Shown: positions 53,330 through 64,000 of the stretch, one piece after another
How positions within the stretch are numbered: position 1 is the first letter of the stretch
Layout: every line of letters begins with the position of its first letter
Assembly (NCBI GenBank): GCA_947247005.1
Contig: OX365948.1
Coordinates: forward strand, 434,001-498,000
Length of the DNA: 64,000 nt
Direction: 5' to 3'
DNA from: Spisula solida
Taxonomy: Eukaryota; Mollusca; Bivalvia; Venerida; Mactridae
Notes under the pieces: generated by a model
Seen by the model: only the letters and a program-made list of their open reading frames with translations
Told to the model about the DNA's origin: nothing
Database searches by the model: none
Made by a program: the position numbers and the translations under genes

Positions 53330-53514
53330 AGTATGATGGGTCGTGTTCGTAACTCTGATGTTCTGTTTAAACATATGATCGAGTATTTAAATACTTTATG
53401 AACAATAAAAAGTAATGTTTTACATGTATACGAATGCTGTATTAAAACGTATAATTTTAGACCAAATGGAATCTCACCACCAAATAAAGTACCATGATAA
53501 AATACAAGAATATA

Positions 53515-53660
53515 CATTAAATATATAGGTGTTGATCAATAAATACAAGAATGCACGTTAAATATAGGGGTTGATCAATAAATACAAGAATGCACGTTAA
53601 ATATAGGGGGTGGTCAATAAATACAAGAATGTACCTTAAATTTAGGGGTGATCAATAAAG
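53515..53660. repeat. About 40-bp tandem repeat, four copies
   Basis: Copies of TACAAGAATGCACGTTAAAT plus ATAGGGGTTGATCAATAAA with small length changes. Confidence 0.8.
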
Positions 53661-55100
53661 GCTTGGAAACATGCTTTAGTTTCTTGTTTCGTCATTGTTG
53701 TAAGTCAATAAAACGTACACGATCTATATATTTATTTCTCTTTGATTCACCACGGATCTTTGATCTTGACTGAAGTATCTGGTGAACAGTTCTATACTAC
53801 GAATGTTGATACTTTAAAACAGTATTATAATTACACTTGTATACAAATTTGTAATACAATACAAGTACATGTATATAGCACGTTAACACTCTGCATGTAC
53901 ATATCTTAAATATGTATTTTCAAGATTATAAGCCAAGTGTTATGTTAGTCCATGTCACGCTATGTATTGTAGTTATGACATTCTTTGTGGTAATTGTAGA
54001 CTGTAACAGTGATATATTGCTTGGCAGTAAACAGAAATTAAGACATATGGTCGCTGTGAACAGAACATATATTATAAATCTCGTAAATCGGACAGGATCC
54101 TATCACATATTTCCGTCTTTTCCTGCAAATACTTTCAGACTACCGGTTTCTAACCCTTTAAACCATATATACACATGTTGGTATGTCGATATAACTACTC
54201 TCTTACATAGGTCTGGGGTAAAGGGTTTGTGTGTTCTAACCTGTATAACAATATAATGTTGCAGACATGTTGGGAACGTTAAGACCTGTTTGTTGTGTAC
54301 CACAAAACCACTATACTACTTAACTTCCAATGGGAACCCATGCAAAATTTAACTTTTACTGGTACATGATTGAAGTCAATAGTTTTAAAATAAGTCAAAT
54401 ACACAGAACACTTCGGTAGCAGAAATGGTGAAGGTGGTAAGTTTTACTTCCTGATATAAAATAAAGGGTGTGAAAATATTTGAGCCGCACCTCTATCTCT
54501 CTACATATAAGTGTAAGTATAGGATAGAACATGAGTCCATGCTGATTGGCTAGCTACTGAGATCTATGGTCTAAGGTTTGGTTGTGTCCTATGAAGTCCC
54601 TACAATTTATTCTATTCATAACGCATGATGTATATCCATGCGATGACATTCTTTAACTAGATTTAACCGACTTGTTAAAGGAATGTGATATATGAGACAG
54701 GTGTATACGGTAACCATATTCAGTAATATGTCACCTCGTATTATATAGTAACTGCTAGTATGCAAATATAAATACAAACATAAAAGCAAGCATAGGGGGT
54801 GTGATTATTTACGTGGTTTGTAAAGCAATGGTCGGTTTGGGCTGGGAGGAATGTTTGAGGTCCAAACAGGCTATTATACACTCTCCTTGCACGCATTGCT
54901 CCCACAGGGTTCCATATCGTCTCCCTGGCCTCTCATACACACTATTTGATAAGTGTACATGTATGAGCGGCTGGGAAGCTGATACGGATCCATGTGCCTA
55001 TATTGCCCCCTTTGCAAGGTAATGTATAATTTCAGTTTTCTAAATCACAATACTAAATTGAAAAACATTTATGGTGCGAGTATGCTGCGTTAACGTGGCC
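53661..55100. other. Intergenic; two weak candidate exons
   Basis: A + frame at 53912-54256 starts with a hydrophobic stretch after MLVHVTLC that could be a signal peptide. A Cys-rich + frame at 54801-55022 (CTCMSGWEADTDPC) ends at a possible donor GTAATG. Neither connects to other exons, so neither is called. Confidence 0.25.
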
Positions 55101-55107
55101 CTGCATC

Positions 55108-55395
55108 GACAGTGGAAGAAGGAGAAGGGGAAGACGAAGACGCAGAAAACGACGAAGACGAAGACAGAGAAGACGACGAAGAAGAAGACGTAGAAAAACG
55201 ACGAAGAAGAAGACGAAGACATAGAAGACGACGATGAAGAAGACGAAGACACAGGCGACGATGAAGACGAAGACACAGAAGACGACGAAGACTATGAAGA
55301 ATACACAGAAGAAGAAGACGAAGACGCAGAAGAAGACGAAAAAGAAGAAGAAGCAGCAGACGAAGAAGAAAGGGGAGATGAAGAAGAAGAAAAGT
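55108..55395. repeat. Polypurine tract of GAAGAC/GAAGAA words
   Basis: Nearly 290 bp of almost pure A and G (with C in GAC) on the + strand, derived from GAAGAC and GAAGAA units. It reads as Asp/Glu-rich, Arg-rich or Lys-rich depending on frame, and Leu/Phe/Ser-rich on the - strand. The frames shift within the tract, so I regard it as simple sequence. Confidence 0.8.
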
Positions 55396-55399
55396 AAGC

Positions 55400-56159
55400 A
55401 CAAAACAACCAAAAGTATACAGTATATGATTAAAACCCAAGATATATACATTTTTGTACCAGTACGATAAGAGCAAGCTTTGCATGCTCCTAAATCCTAA
55501 ATTGTGTATTACCATTAAAGTTATAGTGTACAACCCTATAGTACTGACCATGTTTATTCTTATTATTTCATTTATATTTAGAATAAAACGATAATATACT
55601 GATTGTCTAGGCTACAATGGTTACTGAACGTTTAAATGAATAAAAGTATTTATTTACACAATGGATTAGTTTACATATATGTATGTTAAAGTAATTAAGC
55701 CTGGTACCTGTTGTTTAAACAAACCCTTTCATGTGTACTCCAGTATGACAATATCACCATACTTGTCAGATCATTGAACTTCCTTACCATGGCATTGTAT
55801 AGCAGTCGATGGAACGCCACAGCTGTCTTAAATAGCCATATCCAAAATAATGTATCTTTTCATGTTCATTAGATCTAGTTTATTTTTTATTGGTGCAAGC
55901 CTAAACCTTGTTTAGACATACAGCAATAGTAGTTAGTACATCAAACGTTGTACATGTAACGTGTCTTTTTAAATAACAGCACGGTCCGTAACATGCTGTT
56001 TAGTGTTTATGCATAGTAAACGAATACATGGATTTGACAAGATATAACTTTTATATGCGGCGTTCCATATATGTCTACCATACAACATGCCGTATCAACC
56101 AATGGGGAACTGTATGCAGGTAATACGTATAATGTAGATATCGTTGGCTTAGAATTAGA
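55400..56159. other. Intergenic, nothing recognised
   Basis: AT-rich without supported features. Confidence 0.3.
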
Positions 56160-56375
56160 AGGTCGTAATATTTGAAATCTGAATCTCAATGTGCTTCTTA
56201 TGAGCCTATTTTCATGAACATCGGAAGTGGTCATGTTGACAAAACTGAAGTTTAAAAAGTTTGTTTTTCCATAGGTTAAGAGTAGTTTTCAAACAGTTAT
56301 ACTTGTTTTCTCAAAATATTGATTTTGTACTTACGACCTTCTCATTCTAAGCCAGCGATATGTTGATATGCTGTA
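56160..56375 (-). repeat. Dispersed repeat, copy 2
   Basis: Read on the - strand it contains TTCATGAAAATAGGCTCATA with AGAAGC and the AAACAAGTATAACTGTTTGA block, as in copies 1 and 3. Confidence 0.6.
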
Positions 56376-57747
56376 ATATAAACTGACCATGGAGAGGCTA
56401 CAAGGAAATGCAACACGACAGACGACACAGAACAATTGTCATGGACAGGATACATTACAGGACAACTGCTGCCAAATGACATTAAACCCGACTATACTAA
56501 AACATGAGCAGAATACTACCATACTGTTACATGACACAGGGACCCTATACGCTTCTATTCGGTCCCAGCATAACATAACCAAATACAATGTAACGATAAT
56601 CAAAGGACCAAAGGTACAACCTCAGAGTATCAGACAAACAGATGCTACCGTAGACAAAGATCATATAAACACCCGAGTGTTATTTTCCATAGACCATGCA
56701 ACACTACTGAACATATTAGGCCAGCGTTTTTTAATTTTTTGTAACTCGGACATTTTTCAGAAAAAAGTCCACAGGAGGAGGGAAAAAATAAAAACTCCCA
56801 AAATATAGCTTCCACGAGCTGGTGGTGGTAGAATAGTCAATGACGGTCCGATTGAAAGCAATCAACACTCAACAACAGTGTTAGTTTTCAAGAAAACAGC
56901 CAATTTATACCTTAAGACTAGGACACTGTAGTAAAACACTAATATAATAAAACTTATTATGAACAAATTAATGAAATAATAATACAAGGCTGGTCCATTT
57001 ATCATCAAAACATTATATGCAATTTTGTTTTCCAGTTTTTCAAAAAAAAAATTTGAAAATGCCAAAAAAATGGACAGGAGGGTCCGAGTAACGAAAAATA
57101 AAAGAACTCCTGGCCTTACTAAGTAAAGTGATACTGAATGGAGAATTGCAAGGTTCTATGTGCAGTATGTACTATAATGCAGGGTCATGTGTTGTATGGT
57201 TTAAAGCGTTAGAATGTTTGAAAATGTAAAACAAACCAAACCAAATATGTGCTTAGATGTTCAGATATGTGTGTTATACAAGAATGACTAAATGTGTTTA
57301 ATGAAGATTTTGAATAGAAAACACTTATTTGCTCTGTACACTGAAGTCTACCCAGTAAGCTGAATATAACGCCCACATTTTCGTATTACATTTTGAAGTT
57401 TAACATGTGTATCATAAAACCAAATCACATCAATTATCATCCTATAAATGACGTGTGGGGTTTGATAATTAATTGGTAAAAGTTGTGACAATTAACTCCA
57501 GTAAAATATACTTGATCAAAAACAGAAGCTAGTGATGTTACTTTAGTTCCCATATTTTTCCAACATGAATGTGATATGTAAAGTATATACGATGTGGTTG
57601 ATCTAACCCATGTATCTTGGTTGCCGACATGCATTAACCTCCACCAATCATCTACAAGATATTCCAATTGAATCAGGCGTGGTCGGGTCGCCATTAATGT
57701 AAAGTATTAATGTTGTGGTCCATCGAAACAGTTTTTACTTTACATAA
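56376..57747. other. Intergenic, nothing certain
   Basis: A 139-codon + frame at 56389-56808 has no recognisable domain. The rest is AT-rich. Confidence 0.3.
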
Positions 57748-59406
57748 GACCGCCGTGTAACGTTTAGGACCATGAACACGAGGACACTGTCAGAACTATG
57801 TGCAACCATCTTGTAATGGATAGGACCATGTACATCCGAACAGCGGTGACCGTCGTGTAATGGATAGGACCTTGGACATCAGAACCAGGAGTGACCGTCG
57901 TGTAATGGATAGGACCTTGGACATCAGGACAGCGGTGACCATCGTGAAATAGATAGGACCATGGACATCAGAACCAGGGGTGACCATCGTGTAATGGATA
58001 GGTCCATGGACATCATAACTAGCGGTGACCATCGTGTAATAGTTAGGAACATGGATATCAGAACTAGCGGTGACCATCGTGTAATAGATAGGACCATGGA
58101 CATCAGGACAGTGGTGACCAACGTGTAATGGTCAGGACCATGGACATCAGAACCAGGGGTGACCATCGTGTAATGGATAGGTCCATGGACATCAGAACTA
58201 GGGGTGACCACCGTGTAATGGATAGGACCATGGACATCAGAACTAGGGGTGACCACCGTGTAATGGATAGGACCATGGACATCAGAACTAGGGGTGACCA
58301 TCGTGTAATGGTCAGGATCATGTACGTCAGAACCATGGGTGACCATCGTGTAATAGATAGGAACATGGACATCCGAACAGCGGTGACCATGGTGTAATGG
58401 ATAGGACCATGGACATCAGAACCAGGGGTGACCATCGTGTAATGGTCAGGACCATGGACATCAGAACCAGGGGTACCATCGTGTAATAGATAGGAACATG
58501 GACATCCGAACCAGGGGTAACCATCGTGTAATAGATAGGACCATGGACATCAGAACCAGGGGTGACCGTCGTGTAATAGATAGGAACATGGACATCCGAA
58601 CCAGGGGTGACCATCTTGTAATAGATAGGACCATGGACATCCGAACCAGGGGTGACCATCGTGTAATAGATAGGACCATGGACATCAGAACCAGGGGTGA
58701 CCATCGTGTAATAGATAGGACCATGGACATCAGAACCAGGGGTGACCATCGTGTAATAGATAGGACCATGGACATCAGAACCAGGGGTGACCATGGTGTA
58801 ATGGTCAGGACCATGGACATCAGAACCAGGGGTGACCATCGTGTAATAGATAGGAACATGGACATCAGAACCATGGGTGACCGTCGTGTAATAGATAGGA
58901 ACATGGACATCCGAACAGCGGTGACCATGGTGTAATGGATAGGACCATGGACATCAGAACCATGGGTGACCGTCGTGTAATAGATAGGAACATGGACATC
59001 CGAACAGCGGTGACCATGGTGTAATGGATAGGACCATGGACATCAGAACCAGGGGTGACCGTCGTGTAATAGATAGGACCATGGACATCAGAACCAGGGG
59101 TGACCATCGTGTAATAGATAGGACCATGGACATCAGAACCAGGGGTCACCATCGTGTAATGGTCAGGACCATGGACATCAGAACCAGGGATGACCGTCGT
59201 GTAATGGATAGGACCATGTACGTCAGAACCAGGGGTGACCATCGTGTAATGGATAGGACCATGAAGATTAGAATAGGCGGTGATCATCGTGTAATGGTTA
59301 GGACCATGGACCACGAACAGGCGGTGGCCATCGTGTAATGGATAGGACCTTGGACATCCGAACAGGCGGTGGCCATCGTGTAATGGATAGGACCATGAAC
59401 ATCAGG
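57748..59406. repeat. 45-bp minisatellite, open on both strands
   Basis: About 36 units of ACCATCGTGTAATAGATAGG plus ACCATGGACATCAGAACCAG plus GGGTG, with variants CGAACAGCGG and ATGGTCAGG. Because the unit is 15 codons, several overlapping frames of 90-170 codons appear on both strands (for example VTPGSDVHGPIYYTM). No start, splice or domain evidence supports a gene. Confidence 0.9.
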
Positions 59407-60417
59407 GCACTGCTAAACTCGTGTGTATGGGTAACTTTTAGTACTTTCACAATGTATGTGAATCACCATTAAGTCTTATTTCAAAGTTTCACGACGACTT
59501 GAATATAACGGATGATTAAATGAACGTAAACTATCGCTAAATTCCCATAGTTTAATGTCGACACTACATCAACCGTGAACCTGATTTGTGTTAGATACAA
59601 ACTGTTCTATCATGTTCAAACATGGATGATAAAATACTTAAGAAAAATAACAACTTCTTAATCTGATCAGTGGTTCAATATTATCAAGATTTTTACGTAA
59701 AAACTATTGGCAGTGTATTGAATCATAACCTAAGGCCATTTTACCAGTTAAGGGTTTTATCAAAGTAATTTTTACTTCGTTAAAAGGTCATCCAATAAAT
59801 AAACGAGTTTTAAATGAATAACTATATGTTTCATCATAATAATTAAGACAGATGACATGTCGGGAATTAAAACAAAACGTTGTCGTCAAGGTTTGATAGA
59901 GATGTAATACTGTGTGAACAAACCTTGAACAATACATACTACCATGTATTCAAACCCACAATAACTGTATTGTTTTAAATACACACAGATATCTACATCA
60001 AATAAATAACTAACTTGCTTTCAACTGCATTAACGCTTCTGAAAATATATTTATTTGAATGAAATGTTTGTTGCACATGAAGCATTTCTCGTATAAAGCA
60101 TATTAAAAAGCGTTTTTTTTCTGTTTTTACTTACGTATCTTAAGGTCTACATGACTATATAATATACATTTCTCTATGTAATGTTTCCACCAAAGTTTTA
60201 ATTGATTCTTGGATATTTCACTCTAGAGTGCAGTTTAGCATACAGGTTGTACATTTAGATTGTACCCGTGTTTCATAACTTGCACGGTATACTGTACATG
60301 GACCAATAATAGAACAGATTGGTTAACAATATCACCACCTATATTTAGCATAATAGCATTATGTAATAATTTGGTTGTACGCCGACGGAATACCTTTGAT
60401 GTGTATTTAGGTATGTA
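59407..60417. other. Intergenic, nothing recognised
   Basis: AT-rich without supported features. Confidence 0.3.
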
Positions 60418-60680
60418 GTATGATAATATCTGTATCATAGTAGTGTAAAACAACCAATAGTTCAATAATATCTGTATCATAGTAGTGTAAAACAACCAAT
60501 AGTTCAATAATATCTATATCATAGAAGTGTAAAACAACCACTAGTTCAATAATATCTATATCATAGTAGTGTAAAACAACCACTAGTTCAATAATATCTA
60601 TATCATAGTAGTGTAAAACAACCAATAGTTCAATAATATCTATATCATAGTAGTGTAAAACAACCAATAGTTCAATAATA
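60418..60680. repeat. 42-bp minisatellite
   Basis: Six copies of AATAATATCTATATCATAGT plus AGTGTAAAACAACCAATAGTTC. Confidence 0.9.
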
Positions 60681-62039
60681 TCGACAAGATTCCTGGATAA
60701 GATTGATCCAATAGCAACCATTTCACAACACACAATTTTGTGAAAACATATATCTTATTGGTTTTTAATTGATCCTAAAAATCTTGAATTTTGTTTGAAA
60801 CATTATTTAGTAGTTTTCGTTTCATTATCAGCTGATCAGATGACCATGAATGGAATCATGAACATGTGAGCTTATCAGTAAGTAAATGTCCGTGAAGGAT
60901 CTGGATAAACACGTTGTAGGGCCTTTCGGCAAATACACAACGGAGGAGTTTGGGAGACGTCAAAATATAGCTACGATATATTACACAGCTGTCGTCAAAA
61001 TGAGATTTTTATGTGTATACCACAAGTAAAACAGTGAAATATACCCTTAAGTATTCTATATATGTTAAAATGGTTGGTTTGTGACCACACCTGTTCCACC
61101 TGTCATTAGTAAAATAATTGATATCAAATATAGAACGATATATAGATAACTGTTTATACTTCACACCATGTATAACCAAATAAACCGACACCAGGCTACA
61201 GTAGAAACAACCCGTTAGATATATTTACCTTGTGGTGTTTAATAAATCTTTATAAATCCATTTTCCAAATGAGCAAAAACAATTCTGTAAGTTGTCCGGT
61301 TGTAAAATAAAGCGGTTGCTATTATAGAGTGTGTATCCCAGGTCGATATATAGAATATATTTCCCTAACCACTCGACACGTTTTATATTTGTAAGAGAAA
61401 ATAATTATCATAGGTCACGTGACAAGCCTATTCAAATTGATCAGCGAAGCCAATCCGGTCTCGGTATTTTATTGATATAATTTTGAAGCATTAAAATAGA
61501 CTTAACCTACAGGCGGTATAGTAGGTCTTTTAACACGTCGAAATAAATGCTTATTGTGGCGAAATCCGTTCTTGTATTTAAACATTAAATGTGGCAGTGA
61601 TTTAAGTTTGTGTGATGTCAAAATTGGACGCTATAGGATGAGCAACAGGGAAATATAGTTTGTACATGTTGTAAAGTTCCAGATATAGCATTTAATGTTG
61701 CGTGTCTTGTGATTAAACAACCGTATAATGTGGATAATGAACTTACTACACACATTAGATGGTTGTAAACATGTTTTAAATGTAATACACAACCCTAACA
61801 TCAACTAATCTTTATATAAACTTGAAAACTTAAAAAGAATATCATCCCATATACGCGTTTAAAGTTGATACTATTTGGTGAAAATCAATGGTTTCAAACG
61901 CCTATTTCCATCCAATAAAAAGCTGCTTGAGTTTATTCTCGAATAAAAAGTTAATATAAAAATCTTGAACCTATATCGCCGGCTTAGAGGAATAAGGTGG
62001 TAAGTGCTACTTATATATATTTGTATACGCAATCGGCAT
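60681..62039. other. Intergenic, nothing recognised
   Basis: AT-rich without supported features. Confidence 0.3.
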
Positions 62040-62238
62040 ATAATGCTTACAAGGTGCACCTTATGAACCTCTTTCCATGAAAATCGGTAAAAGTCCAAAT
62101 TGAAGTAGAACCACGGAAATACATTTTCTGTGTATATCCGTGGTAGAACAAGCTGTTGATCACAAAGAAAAGAGTAGTTTTCAGACAGTTTTATTTCTAG
62201 TTTTCTTAAAATAGCATATGTTTGCACTTACGACCTGG
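62040..62238 (-). repeat. Dispersed repeat, copy 3 (interrupted)
   Basis: Diverged relative of 56160-56375 (AAGAGTAGTTTTCAGACAGT, TTTGCACTTACGACCT on the + strand). Its right side is interrupted by the element at 62239-62504, after which it may resume with ATTCATATTCTTATGAGTC. Confidence 0.5.
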
Positions 62239-62504
62239 ACCCGATCTCCCGAAGCATCTCAAGAAGAAATGTCAACACAAATTGAGATTTTGCTCATGTC
62301 AAGAGTATAAATTTGAGATCATTCTTAAGTTTAGTGCTCAAAATGTTTTACTGTAATAAACTCAGAACAATGTACAAAATGTATCTGTTTTGTGGTGCCA
62401 ACTTTCAGAGTCTTTACTCCCATAGAAATTATCTCAAAGACACATGACAGTATTTGGGATTGATCTCAGCTCAACTCGGATTGAGATGCTTCGGGAGGTC
62501 GGGG
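62239..62504. mobile_element. Short MITE with 22-bp inverted ends
   Basis: The left end ACCCGATCTCCCGAAGCATC pairs with the right end GATGCTTCGGGAGGTCGGGG with two differences. It is inserted in dispersed repeat copy 3. No coding capacity. Confidence 0.7.
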
Positions 62505-63344
62505 CCTGAATTCATATTCTTATGAGTCATCGATAGGTCTTTATAGTAGGAAATCATGGGAAATACTACTGGAGAAGTTTATATTTCAACACGACTGATA
62601 ACAAATCTACGCCGAGAATGATATCACCAAGAATCAGACTGGAAATAATATAGTAACCTTATTATAGATATAGGTTTATAGAAAATGCTAAACTGATTCC
62701 CATGCAACGCATGAACTCTCAAAGATGCTGTATTTGGTATATTATGTTACGTGATGCTGTCAAAATTAATCAATATATCATGGTGTGCAAGAATAAAATT
62801 AAAATAAAATAAAGTAAGAAGAAACCCTGCCAATTGCAAAATAGTAAAATACAATTTCACCACAGCAACATAAGCTAGACCTGGGTATACAAGAGTGAAA
62901 GGTTCCCAGATTATTAATAATAATTTAAAAATATACCAGATTTATACGGCATCCTTTTCATGCCACACAAATGTTATTGAAAAGGCGCTTTACATAAACA
63001 CTCTAGTGTTGCAGCTACAAGGGCACAGGTGCATCCTGTAGGCTTACCATTGTAGATCTATACTGCATGATATGACCAGAGTGACAGACTGAGAGAAGAG
63101 CCCGAAAAAAGAAGAGCGAGACATTAGATACATGTGTGTCCGACGCTACATGAGTGCGCATATAAACCAAAGATCATACAATATATAGAAAATGCTAGAA
63201 TAGGCTATTCTTTGATCTAACTTTAATTTGTCCGGTGTATAGCACCGATACACATAATTCTGGCATTTTTAACTAGATATTCTACAGTCCACAGTGTCAG
63301 ATATAGCGGTAAATACTACGAATAGAAGTTCAGATATGTCCAGT
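62505..63344. other. Intergenic, nothing recognised
   Basis: AT-rich. The words CAGCA(C/A)...GAGCTAGACCTGGGTTATAC (11155) and AGCTAGACCTGGGTATAC (62873) hint at one more dispersed repeat. Confidence 0.3.
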
Positions 63345-63422
63345 TACCCTGCCGGAGATTGAACCATTAACCTACGACATCTGGATAGACAGCCCGGTAC
63401 GTTATAACTCAACTATCGCCGC
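63345..63422 (-). mobile_element. tRNA-like SINE head
   Basis: On the - strand GCGGCGATAGTTGAGTTATA precedes AATGGTTCAATCTCCGGCAG, an A-box-like and a B-box-like region at tRNA spacing. It cannot be folded into an intact tRNA. Confidence 0.4.
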
Positions 63423-64000
63423 TACATTAGGTGATGTGGTTAATATAGTCCTACTATATCGGTATACATACGACTCGTGGTTTCTTATGTTATATTATAT
63501 TCAGCACACCATCTCGTCTCGCGAGTCAAAGCTTTTTGCAACGATGACAGCGACACAAAATTTGTATTCGCACGTATATTATATTTGGACGATACCGACA
63601 TTAATTTTATTCGTCAGCCCATTATTAACGTATTTCATATGTTTTCGCGACTAATGTTTTGACTTTCGGATAGGTCTCATGTCGGATAAACGTACATTTC
63701 AACCCACATAAGCTGATAAGTTCGTGAATGCTGCCTCTTACTGATGCGATTTGAAGTCTGTCAAGAAGAATCACTTATTATCATGCTTTAACTCTGATAT
63801 AGGCCTATAGGTTTGTTGAACATTCTAGGAAGGAAACTGGAATTATTTCGATTGATCTTATTTTTTCCAAATTATCCGATTTTATTTTCTGTTTTTTTTC
63901 TTTACTGTACATCAAATTAAAAGTTTCACTCTGATTGACTGATTTTAAATATTATTTTTAATTTGCTTATGATAAGATTGTGTTTTCTTTAAATATGGTC
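63423..64000. other. Intergenic to window end, nothing recognised
   Basis: Two overlapping short + frames (63436-63662) have no recognisable features. Confidence 0.3.

Noticed and set aside
53912..54256. 114-codon + frame with hydrophobic start
   Set aside because: Could be a signal-peptide exon, but no partner exon or family motif was found.
56389..56808. 139-codon + frame
   Set aside because: Varied amino-acid use, but no domain, no clear promoter or splice partner, and it begins beside a dispersed repeat; left uncalled.
57796..59338. Many 90-170 codon frames on both strands
   Set aside because: Consequence of the 45-bp repeat with few stops.
2433..63422. True tRNA genes at the A/B-box sites
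   Set aside because: None has a complete cloverleaf or acceptor stem; all look like SINE heads or fragments.

Overview
The window is animal nuclear DNA, most likely from a bivalve mollusc; a pteriomorph such as a scallop is only a guess. The signs are AT-rich sequence, short exons with GT/AG introns, a tail-to-tail pair of short-chain collagen C4-like genes (a family much expanded in bivalves), repeats beginning AGCTCACCTGAGC, several tRNA-derived SINEs and many minisatellites. There are no operons, CRISPR arrays or bacterial genes.

Layout. At 1-299 is the last exon of a C4-like gene on the + strand. A complete three-exon paralogue faces it on the - strand (9401 to 6728). Between them lie a diverged GCTCGCTTCGCTCGC repeat field, a decayed DDE transposon and an 813-bp element with long inverted ends. 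From 34060 down to 12260 (- strand) I could assemble a complete 8-exon, 449-codon amino-acid transporter of the AAAP (SLC36/SLC32-like) family with every intron phase matching. Its introns are loaded with tandem arrays, and two of these are built from the gene's own splice sites. A single coding exon for a 468-residue disordered, SH3/WW-ligand-rich protein lies at 41943-40537 (-). The remaining 22 kb is mostly intergenic: minisatellites (34, 40, 35, 31, 45 and 42 bp units), a 421-bp fold-back element, a small inverted-repeat element, SINEs and a polypurine tract.

The most unusual part is the 9.6-kb last intron of the transporter. It holds four intronless open reading frames on the - strand, each with a TATA-like box about 40 bp before the ATG and a poly(A) signal behind it. 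Two are paralogous 87- and 93-residue proteins with a myristoylation-type N-terminus, a PPPVPPR SH3-type motif and a YPDL (ALIX-type late-domain) motif. Each of these two is followed by a perfect match to the histone mRNA 3' stem-loop plus a purine-rich element where U7 snRNA would bind. The third is an 8-cysteine zinc-binding protein with a textbook PCNA-interacting (PIP) box. The fourth is a 331-residue protein with the His/Asp motifs of the DUF5662 family, known to me mainly from bacteria, phages and large DNA viruses. My reading, which is inference, is a captured DNA-virus or other mobile segment whose products are tuned to DNA replication (SLBP/U7-type mRNA processing, PCNA binding) and membrane/ESCRT contact.

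All exon calls rest on reading splice sites and homologous motifs by eye; nothing was searched against a database.
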